A stretch of DNA of 36,483 nucleotides from Marivirga lumbricoides (lineage in GTDB: Bacteria > Bacteroidota > Bacteroidia > Cytophagales > Cyclobacteriaceae), in assembly GCF_014636295.1 (NCBI RefSeq), contig NZ_BMEC01000025.1, positions 1 through 36,483 on the forward strand. Direction: 5' to 3'. The position numbers were made by a program, and so were the translations under genes. Below the pieces are notes generated by a model. The model ran no database searches and had not been told where the DNA came from. It saw nothing but the letters and a program-made list of their open reading frames with translations. Of this stretch, positions 8,250 through 15,821 are shown one piece after another. The stretch's first letter is position 1. Each line of letters starts with the position of its first letter.

Positions 8250-8330
8250 AACCCTGTAAGGGTTAAACTCTATAACCATTGATGGTATCAATGGTTATAG
8301 CTAGCTATAAAAACAACCCCGTAGGGGTTG
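8250..8330 (+). repeat. Intact cluster of four adjacent palindromes (REP-like module)
   Basis: Reading rightward there are four palindromes. AACCCT-GTA-AGGGTT is at 8250-8264. A 13-bp-arm palindrome, TATAACCATTGAT with ATCAATGGTTATA, is at 8271-8299. TTATAGCTAGCTATAA (8295-8310) overlaps it. AACCCC-GTA-GGGGTT is at 8316-8330. The second and third share bases 8295-8299, so a single strand can form one hairpin or the other but not both. The outer AACCC..GGGTT units match the palindrome inside the 84-bp repeats. Confidence 0.85.
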
Positions 8331-8387
8331 AACAGCTGCTAAAAGATACGAATACCGGTTTACCTAAAATAATTTTTGTAAATTGTA

Positions 8388-8858
8388 ATGTTTCACCAAA
8401 AGCCGTTTTCTATGAGTTCATATAGGCAGATATTTTACCAGATAATTTTTGGGACTAAGTATAGAGCCAAAACATTGACAGAAGAATACTGCCTTGATCT
8501 ATACAAGTACATTTGGGGAATATTAAAAGCGAAAAACTGTATAACCTATAGGATTAATGGAGTTGAAGATCACATTCATATTTGCTGTGACTTACATCCA
8601 TCAGTAGCTTTAGCAGACTTAGTGAAAGATATCAAGCTCTCAAGCAGTATTTGGCTTAAAGCAAATCCTCACTTTCCTGATTTCATAGGCTGGCAAGTTG
8701 GATATGGAGCATTTACCTACTCCCAAAGAGAAAAAGAAAAGATCATTAACTACGTTAAGCGTCAAAAAACACATCATCAGGAAGTTAGCTTCATCAATGA
8801 ATTCAAAGAGATACTGATTGAGCAGAACATTGAATTTGACGAGAAATTTTTACCTTAA
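8388..8858 (+). CDS. IS200-like / REP-associated Y1 tyrosine transposase
   Basis: This is a single-strand DNA transposase of the HUH-Y1 class (Transposase_17 fold). The product has 156 residues, or 148 if translation starts at the ATG at 8412 (MSSYRQIFYQ), which fits family N-termini better. The HUH motif is HIH at residues 62-64, in VEDHIHICCDLHP. GWQVGYGAFTYS follows, then the presumed nucleophilic Tyr122 in NYVKRQKTHHQ. The gene appears intact, with no frameshift or stop. Its stop codon abuts the right 84-bp repeat, and palindromic repeats lie on both sides. No TnpB or IscB partner is present. The setting fits a RAYT that mobilises REP-like palindromes better than a free-standing IS200. 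Confidence 0.88.
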   Translation: MFHQKPFSMSSYRQIFYQIIFGTKYRAKTLTEEYCLDLYKYIWGILKAKNCITYRINGVEDHIHICCDLHPSVALADLVKDIKLSSSIWLKANPHFPDFIGWQVGYGAFTYSQREKEKIINYVKRQKTHHQEVSFINEFKEILIEQNIEFDEKFLP

Positions 8859-8942
8859 TTCACCCCCTACAGGGTTGATCGCAACCATATATCCTTAGCC
8901 CAGGGTTACAATCCTGGGCTAAGGAGTTTAAGCCCTTCAGGC
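8859..8942 (+). repeat. Right copy of the 84-bp direct repeat flanking the Y1 transposase
   Basis: It begins at the base after the transposase stop codon and ends at 8942. It differs from the left copy at four positions. One lies in the first small palindrome (ACCCCC for AACCCC), and one converts an A-T pair of the long palindrome to a G-T mismatch (CAGGGTT for CAGGATT). It has the same orientation as the left copy. Confidence 0.9.
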
Positions 8943-9020
8943 ATTTTTTATCTCCACAATAATTAATTATATCAATAGTAATTACCGCAACTCAAATAAC
9001 TCAAACAGGACTGAACGCTA

Positions 9021-10049
9021 TTACTCATCAAGCTTAATCAGATTTCCTTGATTGATGTACAAAGAAATAGTTTCTCCTTCCTTAGCACTATATTCCCTGG
9101 TGTTCACATAAAGCACATTTTTATCGGAGCTTGAACCAATAACAGCTTTCAATAGAAAGTAATTACCCATAAATGTGATGGATTCTACCTCTGCTTTCAG
9201 TATAATTTCTGCTGAATCCCCTGCGCTTTCCAACCTGATTTTCTCAGGCCAAATACCATAGATTTTATTGGCTGAAAGAACATGGGAAAACTCATCTTTC
9301 AATAAATCACCGGGGATCATATTAAATAAACCTATAAGCTGGGCCACTTGAGCATTAGCTGGCTGCCTGTAAATTTCTTTAGAGGCTCCACTTTGAATTA
9401 TCTTTCCATCTTCCAGAAAATGAATAATATCAGCCAAATAAAATGCTTCGGACACATCATGCGTTACGAAGATAATAGCTGTAGAAAATTCAGCATTCAT
9501 TTCCTTTAAAGCATCCATCAGAACTTGTCGGGTGGCTTTGTCCAGTTGAGTAAACGGCTCGTCCAGCAACAATACATCAGGCAAAGTAGCCATAGCACGA
9601 GCAATGGCAAGTCTTTGCTTTTCACCGCCTGACAGCAACTCAATCCTTTTATCTTTTAACGGCACAAGCCGCATCAAGTGAAGCAGCTTATCTCTTTGCT
9701 CCTGAGAAAAATCAGAATTATAAGCCAGCAGTGCATCTTTGAGGTTTTCCTCTACTGTTCTGTTCTTGAGTAAACGAAAATCCTGAGCCATATAGGCTAG
9801 CTCCTCATAACCAGGAATTAGCACCTCTTCCGGATTCTCCAAAACCTGCTCCTGAAATTTCACTTCTCCACTATCCACCGAAACTAAGCCTGCCAATATT
9901 TTAAGGAGCGTAGTTTTTCCGGCCCCACTCCTGCCCATAATGGCATGGATTTCTGCTTTCCTAACAGAAATGCTAACAGCATGAAGCAGGGCTTGCTTCC
10001 CAAATTGCTTGAAGATACCTTCTGCGGATAGTAAGGAAATGTTACTCAT
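9021..10049 (-). CDS. ABC transporter ATP-binding protein with C-terminal TOBE-like region
   Basis: From the ATG at 10049 the protein has 342 residues; a GTG two codons upstream is the alternative. All nucleotide-binding motifs are present: Walker A GRSGAGKT (39-46), Q-loop Gln89 in YMAQDF, signature LSGGEKQR (139-146), Walker B VLLLDEP (159-165) and the switch His197 in VTHD. The remaining ~110 residues look like the TOBE-type regulatory domain of importers for molybdate, sulfate, iron or polyamines. No permease or binding-protein gene is adjacent, so it is an orphan ATPase and the substrate cannot be named. It lies directly right of the repeat island. Confidence 0.88.
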   Translation of the reverse strand: MSNISLLSAEGIFKQFGKQALLHAVSISVRKAEIHAIMGRSGAGKTTLLKILAGLVSVDSGEVKFQEQVLENPEEVLIPGYEELAYMAQDFRLLKNRTVEENLKDALLAYNSDFSQEQRDKLLHLMRLVPLKDKRIELLSGGEKQRLAIARAMATLPDVLLLDEPFTQLDKATRQVLMDALKEMNAEFSTAIIFVTHDVSEAFYLADIIHFLEDGKIIQSGASKEIYRQPANAQVAQLIGLFNMIPGDLLKDEFSHVLSANKIYGIWPEKIRLESAGDSAEIILKAEVESITFMGNYFLLKAVIGSSSDKNVLYVNTREYSAKEGETISLYINQGNLIKLDE

Positions 10050-10164
10050 GAACACAAATTGTAAATTATACCTTAAAAATGGTGTGAATAGTCGGAATTA
10101 CAGCAGAAAAGGCAAAAAAAAAGCGAACCGTATGGCTCGCTTCAAATTATATCTTAAAACTATC

Positions 10165-10485
10165 TTACTTATCTTCTTTTTTGTCTTCTGATTTTTTTGC
10201 TTTTGGCGCATCATCAGACTTTTCAGTAGCTGCTTTTTTCTTAGGTGCTGCTTTTTTAGCTTTTGGAGCATCCTCAGTCTTAGCTTCAGCTTTGGCTCCT
10301 TTTGCAGTTTCCTCCTCTTTCTTTGCAACCGGCTTTTTGTCAGCCTTCTCAAATTCAGCTTTAATTTCTTCTACGTCAACATTTTTGATGACCGGCTTTT
10401 GCTGCAAACGTTTAATATTGTCAACTCTTTTCTTAGCGACTACTCTATTTTTTCTAGCTTTTCTTTTAAGACTTGTTCCTGCCAT
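10165..10485 (-). CDS. Lys/Ala-rich basic protein with histone H1-like tail
   Basis: I prefer the ATG at 10485 (MAGTSLKRKARKNRVV), giving 106 residues. The frame extends up to 10542, but that would put the start upstream of the candidate -7 element at 10513-10520. The first ~45 residues are a basic, probably helical segment (RKARKNRVVAKKRVDNIKRL) ending in PVIKNVDVEEIKAEF. The rest is low-complexity Lys/Ala/Glu with the heptad DAPKAKK twice. The basic head and tail suggest nucleic-acid or ribosome binding, as in bacterial histone H1-like proteins, but this is inference. It is divergent from hisS. Compositional bias creates false open frames on the opposite strand. Confidence 0.82.
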   Translation of the reverse strand: MAGTSLKRKARKNRVVAKKRVDNIKRLQQKPVIKNVDVEEIKAEFEKADKKPVAKKEEETAKGAKAEAKTEDAPKAKKAAPKKKAATEKSDDAPKAKKSEDKKEDK

Positions 10486-10512
10486 GGTTACTTCTTTATC
10501 AAAATTGGAGTG

Positions 10513-10520
10513 CAAAGATA
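10513..10520 (-). promoter_or_regulatory. Candidate promoter of the basic-protein gene
   Basis: TATCTTTG on the minus strand matches TAnnTTTG and lies 27 nt upstream of the preferred ATG at 10485. It argues against the longer open frame beginning at 10542. Confidence 0.55.
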
Positions 10521-10579
10521 TGAATTTCATTTTAACAAGCATAATCTTATTAAAATAATTTACAGGCTTTTAACAATAA

Positions 10580-10612
10580 TTGAAGGCTTCAATTACAATT
10601 TTTGTAGTTTTG
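10580..10612 (+). promoter_or_regulatory. Candidate hisS operon promoter
   Basis: TTG at 10580 and TAGTTTTG at 10605-10612 are separated by 22 nt, matching the Bacteroidota TTTG/TAnnTTTG arrangement. The hisS ATG follows 18 nt later with no Shine-Dalgarno sequence. This would drive the hisS-hutH-cargo-ybaB-glycosyltransferase run. Confidence 0.6.
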
Positions 10613-10630
10613 CAGCTAAAGATTGAATCA

Positions 10631-12025
10631 ATGAGTAAACAAAAACCCTCTTTACCTAAAGGAACACGTGATTTTGGCCCCGCAGAAATGGGCAAACGTC
10701 ATTTTATCTTAGAAACCATTAAAAAGGTGTATCAAAAATATGGCTATGCACCCATAGAAACACCTTCAATGGAAAACTTAAGCGTGCTTCAGGGAAAATA
10801 CGGTGATGAGGGCGATCAGTTGCTCTTTAAAATATTGAACTCTGGTGATTTTTTATCCAAAACAGATCAAGAGGATATATCTTCTTCTCGTAATTTACTT
10901 CCAAAAATATCAGAAAAAGGACTCCGTTACGATCTAACAGTTCCTTTTGCACGCTTTGTAGTTATGCATCAGCACGAATTAAACTTCCCGTTTAAGCGAT
11001 ACCAAATTCAGCCGGTTTGGCGTGCAGACAGACCTCAAAAAGGAAGATACAGGGAGTTTTATCAGTGTGATGCAGATGCTATCGGCACCGATTCTTTGTT
11101 GTGTGAAGCGGAAATAGTTTTGATGATTCACGAAGTATTTGAGAAACTACAGGCCAAACAGCCTAATAGCCTGGATTACGCCATTAAGATCAATAACAGA
11201 AAAGTGTTGAGCGGAATTGTGGAAGTAATTGGTGCCAGTGGAAAAGAAACAGATTTTGCAGTCGCTATTGATAAGCTGGACAAAATTGGGCAGGAAAAAG
11301 TAAAGGAAGAGTTAATAGACAGAGGGTTTCCTACAGAATCACTCCAGAAAATAGATCCTTTATTTTCATTATCCGGAGATAACAGGCAGCAATTAAACCA
11401 TTTAAAAACTTTCCTTAGCACATCTGAAATTGGCTTAAAAGGAGTGGCGGAATTAGAAGAAGTACTGACTATATTGGAAGGTTTTGGCGCTGAGGTTCCT
11501 CAACTGGAAATTGACGTAACACTTGCAAGAGGCCTCTCCTATTACACAGGAGCCATTTTCGAAGTAAAACCTAAAAATGTGGAGATGGGAAGCATTTCCG
11601 GTGGTGGCAGGTACGATGGCCTCACAGATAATTTCGGGCTACCCAATGTAAGCGGAGTTGGAATCTCTTTTGGTGTGGATAGAATTTATGATGTACTGGA
11701 GGAATTGAATTTATTCCCTGAGTCTAACCAGGAAACCACGCAGGTTTTAATAGTTGCTTTTGATGAAGAAACATGGAAATACAGCCTCAAGGCTTTGAAT
11801 GCTTTGCGTGTGCAAGGAATTAAATCTGAGCTATATCCTGAGCCTGTAAAATTGAAAAAACAGATGAAATATGGTAATGACAAAAACATTCCATATGTAA
11901 TTGTCATCGGTTCGGAGGAGATGAAAAGCGGAAAACTAACTTTCAAAAACATGCAGGAAGGTTCTCAAAGCAACGTAGAATTACCAGAAATAATTAAGCA
12001 ATTAACCAATTCATCTGTCAATTAA
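10631..12025 (+). CDS. hisS: Histidyl-tRNA synthetase
   Basis: This class II aminoacyl-tRNA synthetase charges tRNA-His. From the ATG at 10631 it has 464 residues; the open frame reaches 10580, but that start overlaps the promoter. PKGTRDF at residues 9-15 is the conserved N-terminus. DLTVPFARF near 101 and motif 2 (RYQIQPVWRADRPQKGRYRE, ~123-142) build the active site. ARGLSYYTG (299-307) is the HisA histidine-binding loop, and GGGRYDGL near 325 belongs to motif 3. The last ~90 residues form the anticodon-binding domain. It is the first gene of a tight plus-strand run; hutH starts 29 nt after its stop. Confidence 0.97.
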   Translation: MSKQKPSLPKGTRDFGPAEMGKRHFILETIKKVYQKYGYAPIETPSMENLSVLQGKYGDEGDQLLFKILNSGDFLSKTDQEDISSSRNLLPKISEKGLRYDLTVPFARFVVMHQHELNFPFKRYQIQPVWRADRPQKGRYREFYQCDADAIGTDSLLCEAEIVLMIHEVFEKLQAKQPNSLDYAIKINNRKVLSGIVEVIGASGKETDFAVAIDKLDKIGQEKVKEELIDRGFPTESLQKIDPLFSLSGDNRQQLNHLKTFLSTSEIGLKGVAELEEVLTILEGFGAEVPQLEIDVTLARGLSYYTGAIFEVKPKNVEMGSISGGGRYDGLTDNFGLPNVSGVGISFGVDRIYDVLEELNLFPESNQETTQVLIVAFDEETWKYSLKALNALRVQGIKSELYPEPVKLKKQMKYGNDKNIPYVIVIGSEEMKSGKLTFKNMQEGSQSNVELPEIIKQLTNSSVN

Positions 12026-12054
12026 GTAGCATAGATTTAAACAAACACATTAAA

Positions 12055-13545
12055 ATGAGTGATTTCTTCAGCATTAGCCATCAGGCACTCACCCTTTCCG
12101 ATATAAGAAATATAATTGATAATAAATTAAAAATTCAGCTTTCAGAGGAAGCCAAGCAAGCCATCACCAATTGCAGAACTTTTTTAGATCAGCATATTGC
12201 CACCTCTGAGGCCCCTGTCTACGGAATCAATACAGGATTCGGCTCACTGTACAGCAGAAATATTTCCAAACCTGATCTGGAAAAATTACAGAGTAATTTA
12301 GTGATGTCGCATGCTTGCGGAACCGGCCCTGAAATACCGCAAGGCATTGTTAAACTAATGCTGCTTTTAAAAATCCAGTCACTTGCCTTTGGTTATAGCG
12401 GGAGTCACTTGAACACCGTACAAAGGCTGGTCGACTTTTTCAATGAAGATATTCTACCTGTAATTTACGAAACAGGTTCTTTAGGTGCCTCAGGTGATTT
12501 GGCCCCTCTGGCTCACCTCAGTCTTCCTCTTTTAGGAAAAGGAGAAGTCAATTACAAAGGAGAAAAAATAAGTGGGGCTGGCCTACTCGCTAAAATGCAA
12601 TGGGAGCCTGTTCATTTGAAGGCTAAAGAAGGATTAGCGTTACTCAATGGCACGCAATTCATGGCGGCTTTTGCTGTTCATGCTCTTATTAAAGGGCAGG
12701 ACTTAATGAAATGGGCCAACACTATAAGTGCTCTCTCAATTGATGCTTTTGATGGAAGAATTGAACCGTTTGATAACAAAATACATCAAATAAGAAACCA
12801 GCAAGGCCAGATAACTGTAGCAGAACACATTAGAAAATTGCTTGATGGAAGTGAAATAATTAAGCAACCTAAAAAACATGTGCAGGACCCTTACAGCTTC
12901 CGATGCATTCCGCAGGTACATGGAGCCACACAGGATACACTGATTTTTGCCCAAACCATTATTGAGCGTGAACTTGCAGGTGTAACCGACAACCCAAATG
13001 TTTTCCCGGAGGAAGGTGAGATTATTTCAGGAGGTAATTTCCATGGACAGCCCTTGGCTCTGATACTTGATTATTTAGCCATTGCAATGGCAGAATTAGG
13101 CAGTATTTCCGAAAGAAGAACCTACCAGCTGGTTTCCGGAAGCCGTGGTTTACCGGATTTTTTGGTAATGAACCCTGGTCTTAATTCCGGGTTAATGATT
13201 CCTCAATATAGTGCTGCAAGTCTGGTAAGCCAGAGCAAACAGCTTTGTACTCCCGCGTCTGTAGATTCTATAGTTTCCTCCAACGGGCAGGAAGACCACG
13301 TAAGTATGGGTGCTAACGCAGCTACCAAACTTTATAAAGTAGTAGAAAATACGACTCAAATTTTGGCCATAGAACTACTCAATGCTTCTCAGGCAATAGA
13401 TTTCAGAAAGCCACTGAAAACAAGTCCTGTTTTAGAGCAATTAATTCGTAATTTTAGGCAGGAAATTCCGTTAATAGAAGATGACCGTATTTTGCATAAT
13501 GATATTGTAAATGCGGTAAAATTCATTAAAACACATTCTGCTTGA
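12055..13545 (+). CDS. hutH: Histidine ammonia-lyase
   Basis: The enzyme deaminates L-histidine to urocanate, the first step of histidine breakdown. It has 496 residues. The electrophilic MIO cofactor forms from Ala145-Ser146-Gly147 in TGSLGASGDLAPLAH. YGINTGFG (56-63) supplies the catalytic Tyr. The SHACGTG loop near 85-91 has the Ser-His pair typical of histidine-specific rather than tyrosine-specific lyases. FHGQPLALILDYLAIAM and NQEDHVSMG-like elements (here NGQEDHVSMG) are also present. No hutU, hutI or hutG lies nearby. Placement behind hisS puts histidine charging and degradation in one transcript. The 3' end overlaps the next gene by 4 nt. Confidence 0.95.
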   Translation: MSDFFSISHQALTLSDIRNIIDNKLKIQLSEEAKQAITNCRTFLDQHIATSEAPVYGINTGFGSLYSRNISKPDLEKLQSNLVMSHACGTGPEIPQGIVKLMLLLKIQSLAFGYSGSHLNTVQRLVDFFNEDILPVIYETGSLGASGDLAPLAHLSLPLLGKGEVNYKGEKISGAGLLAKMQWEPVHLKAKEGLALLNGTQFMAAFAVHALIKGQDLMKWANTISALSIDAFDGRIEPFDNKIHQIRNQQGQITVAEHIRKLLDGSEIIKQPKKHVQDPYSFRCIPQVHGATQDTLIFAQTIIERELAGVTDNPNVFPEEGEIISGGNFHGQPLALILDYLAIAMAELGSISERRTYQLVSGSRGLPDFLVMNPGLNSGLMIPQYSAASLVSQSKQLCTPASVDSIVSSNGQEDHVSMGANAATKLYKVVENTTQILAIELLNASQAIDFRKPLKTSPVLEQLIRNFRQEIPLIEDDRILHNDIVNAVKFIKTHSA

Positions 13546-15476
13546 AAAATATTTATCTCTTCATTATAGCATTTTCAGCTCCATTTTTGCTTTGGAGCCA
13601 GGGAAATTTCCCCAGTGAAAATGGTTTATTTGAAGTAGATTATTTAAAAGGCTGCGTAGGAACTACTATTACAGTAACTCCTATAGCTGCTACAGGTACC
13701 TACCTGGCTTGCTTTGACGCAGACTTGACTGATCTTACCTCTTCTGAAAATCAGACCTGCTTTAATGAACAAGCTAATAAGCCAGTAGGAAAACTAGAAT
13801 TCACCTACACAGAACCTGGTATTTATAATATTCTTGTATTAAATCAGCTGACAGGGAGCCAGCAATTCGACAGCTTAACAATCAAAATTTTTGATCCTGA
13901 ATTGCCGCAGCTTGCCTTATCTAACTGCAATGGCGATATATTTTTTAATTTGAATCCTGAAGTAGAAAGCTTTGATATTTACAATATCAATTTTGGAGAT
14001 GGCACACCTCCCCAGAACGTTAGTATTAATAACTTCCCTATTTCCCATACCTATTCTGATAATACTCTGCCTTACACTGTACAGGCTACAGGAAGTTTTG
14101 ATGCCTCAGGTTTTAATAATTGCAGCAACACAACATATACCAATACTATTGTTCCTGAAAATCTCAATGAAACAGCAGCAACTATAACTTCGCTTGATTT
14201 AATTTCAGCCTCCACTCTGGAAATCGCTTTTAATGCCAATGAAAACCAGTTTTACTCCGTTGAAATCAGTCAAAACAATAACACACCCTACAACTCTGTT
14301 CGCTCACTTTCCCGCCAAAGTGTAGGAACCTTACAGCTGGATAACCTGGACTTGACCAATAATTTTTATTGCGTAAGGATTGTATCTAAAAGCCTTTGTA
14401 CAGGAAATGATTTGCTCAGTAACGAAGTTTGTTCCATACAATTAACTGGTGATGCTCAAGCAGATGGCAATCTCCTTGAATGGAACAGTGGAAGTTTTAC
14501 AACTTCTACCCTTTATAAAAATGGAATTGAAATATATACTGGAAACTCTCCATTTTTGGATACTAATGTGCTTTGCGGGCAGACGGACAATTATGAAATA
14601 ATCGCAACCAATGCTTCAGGAATAGAAGTTAGATCTTTAGCAGTAGAAATTATTGCTGAAGCATCAGCTTCACAATTGCCAATAACCCAAGTAAGTACCC
14701 GAGTACTCAGCTCCGGGGAATTAGAAATAGAATGGGAAGTGCCTCAGGGCTTACAACCGGAGACTTATATTGTGTACAAAAAGCAAAAAGAAAGCGATAA
14801 TTTTAGGGAAATTGCCACTACTGATTCTACCTCTTTTACAGACACATCATCTGACTTTACAAGCGGCATCAGTTTTTATTCAGTCTCTTATTCTAATAAC
14901 TGTAGCGGAAGATCTCCACTGGTTGCTACAGCGCCTAACATTCTGCTTACTGCCAATGAATCTGAAAACATTATCAATTTCAGCTGGAATAGCTTTACAG
15001 GCTATGATTCCCTTTTATCGCATTACTTAATTAGAAAATATGACAGAGATTTGAATTTGGTTGATGAATGGGATATTGGCCATGAAACATTTTTTAGCGA
15101 TGATGTGGCAAATGCAGGCGAGCAGATATATATTTACCAGGTATTTGCAATTTCTGAAAATGGCTTAATTTCTTCTTCAAACCAGGTGCAATTTAAAATC
15201 CCTCCTAGCTTTTTTGTGCCTTCAGGCTTTACGCCTAATGGAGATGCACTCAATGAAGAAATTAAAGTAGTGGGAAAATTTATCGAGCAGGTAGAATTTA
15301 GCATCTTTAACAGATGGGGCACGTTAATTTTCAGAAGTAATGAACTCGATAAAGGCTGGGACGGTTTCCTGCCAGACCGAGAAGCACCGGAGGGCACTTA
15401 TAGTTACACCATTGTAGTAAAAGATGCTGCCGGAGAAGAGTATTTTAAAAGTGGAGTTTTTAATTTAATTAGATAG
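13542..15476 (+). CDS. Secreted T9SS cargo with type-B C-terminal sorting domain
   Basis: The 644-residue product has an N-terminal signal peptide (about 1-20, ending LLWSQG) and a long beta-rich extracellular region. That region includes a PKD-like segment near 145-175 (YNINFGDGTPP) and an Fn3-like segment near 380-460 (ELEIEWEVPQG, TYIVYKKQ). Residues 557-644 form the gliding-motility-associated type-B CTD (FVPSGFTPNGDALNEE, FNRWGTLIF, GWDG, GTYSYTIVVKD), which directs export through the type IX system and surface attachment. The start is a TTG at 13542 whose last two bases fall in the hutH TGA, a TTGA overlap implying translational coupling. The ligand or surface role is unknown. Confidence 0.88.
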   Translation: MKNIYLFIIAFSAPFLLWSQGNFPSENGLFEVDYLKGCVGTTITVTPIAATGTYLACFDADLTDLTSSENQTCFNEQANKPVGKLEFTYTEPGIYNILVLNQLTGSQQFDSLTIKIFDPELPQLALSNCNGDIFFNLNPEVESFDIYNINFGDGTPPQNVSINNFPISHTYSDNTLPYTVQATGSFDASGFNNCSNTTYTNTIVPENLNETAATITSLDLISASTLEIAFNANENQFYSVEISQNNNTPYNSVRSLSRQSVGTLQLDNLDLTNNFYCVRIVSKSLCTGNDLLSNEVCSIQLTGDAQADGNLLEWNSGSFTTSTLYKNGIEIYTGNSPFLDTNVLCGQTDNYEIIATNASGIEVRSLAVEIIAEASASQLPITQVSTRVLSSGELEIEWEVPQGLQPETYIVYKKQKESDNFREIATTDSTSFTDTSSDFTSGISFYSVSYSNNCSGRSPLVATAPNILLTANESENIINFSWNSFTGYDSLLSHYLIRKYDRDLNLVDEWDIGHETFFSDDVANAGEQIYIYQVFAISENGLISSSNQVQFKIPPSFFVPSGFTPNGDALNEEIKVVGKFIEQVEFSIFNRWGTLIFRSNELDKGWDGFLPDREAPEGTYSYTIVVKDAAGEEYFKSGVFNLIR

Positions 15477-15482
15477 AAGAAT

Positions 15483-15821
15483 ATGTTTGACATGATGAAA
15501 ATGATGGGCCAGATAAAAGAGGTTCAGGGCAAAGTGAAGCAGGCTCAGGAAAACCTGGTACACATAACTGCAGAAGGCGAAGCTGGTGCGGGTATGGTGA
15601 AGGCTGTGGTAAATGGAAAAAAGCAAGTAATCAGCATCGATATTGATAGTTCCCTGGTGAATGATAATGATAAGGAAATGATTCAGGATTTAACAGTTGC
15701 AGCTATTAATAAAGCCATGGAAGAAGTGGATGTTAAAGCCCGTGAAGAAATGAAAAAAGCAACAGACGGAGTATTGCCTAACATACCAGGCATGGATTTA
15801 GGAAGTATGTTCAATGCCTGA
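15483..15821 (+). CDS. ybaB: YbaB/EbfC family nucleoid-associated protein
   Basis: This small DNA-binding protein has 112 residues, the usual size, and forms homodimers that bind DNA without strong sequence specificity. Visible family features are the N-terminal helix FDMMKMMGQIKEVQGKVKQA, the central VKAVVNGKKQVISIDID strands, and the C-terminal helical region ending GVLPNIPGMDLG. In many bacteria it sits between dnaX and recR. Here it lies 6 nt after the T9SS cargo gene and overlaps the next glycosyltransferase gene by 8 nt, so it is co-expressed with surface genes. Confidence 0.93.
   Translation: MFDMMKMMGQIKEVQGKVKQAQENLVHITAEGEAGAGMVKAVVNGKKQVISIDIDSSLVNDNDKEMIQDLTVAAINKAMEEVDVKAREEMKKATDGVLPNIPGMDLGSMFNA

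Noticed and set aside
7637-8942. CRISPR array
   Set aside because: The repeats are few, of different lengths and irregularly spaced, with no uniform spacers and no cas genes; they are REP-like palindromes.
10098-10558. Open frames on both strands over the Lys/Ala-rich gene
   Set aside because: Repetitive codons of the basic tail generate stop-free shadows in other frames; only the MAGTSLKRK frame has a promoter at the right distance and a sensible start.
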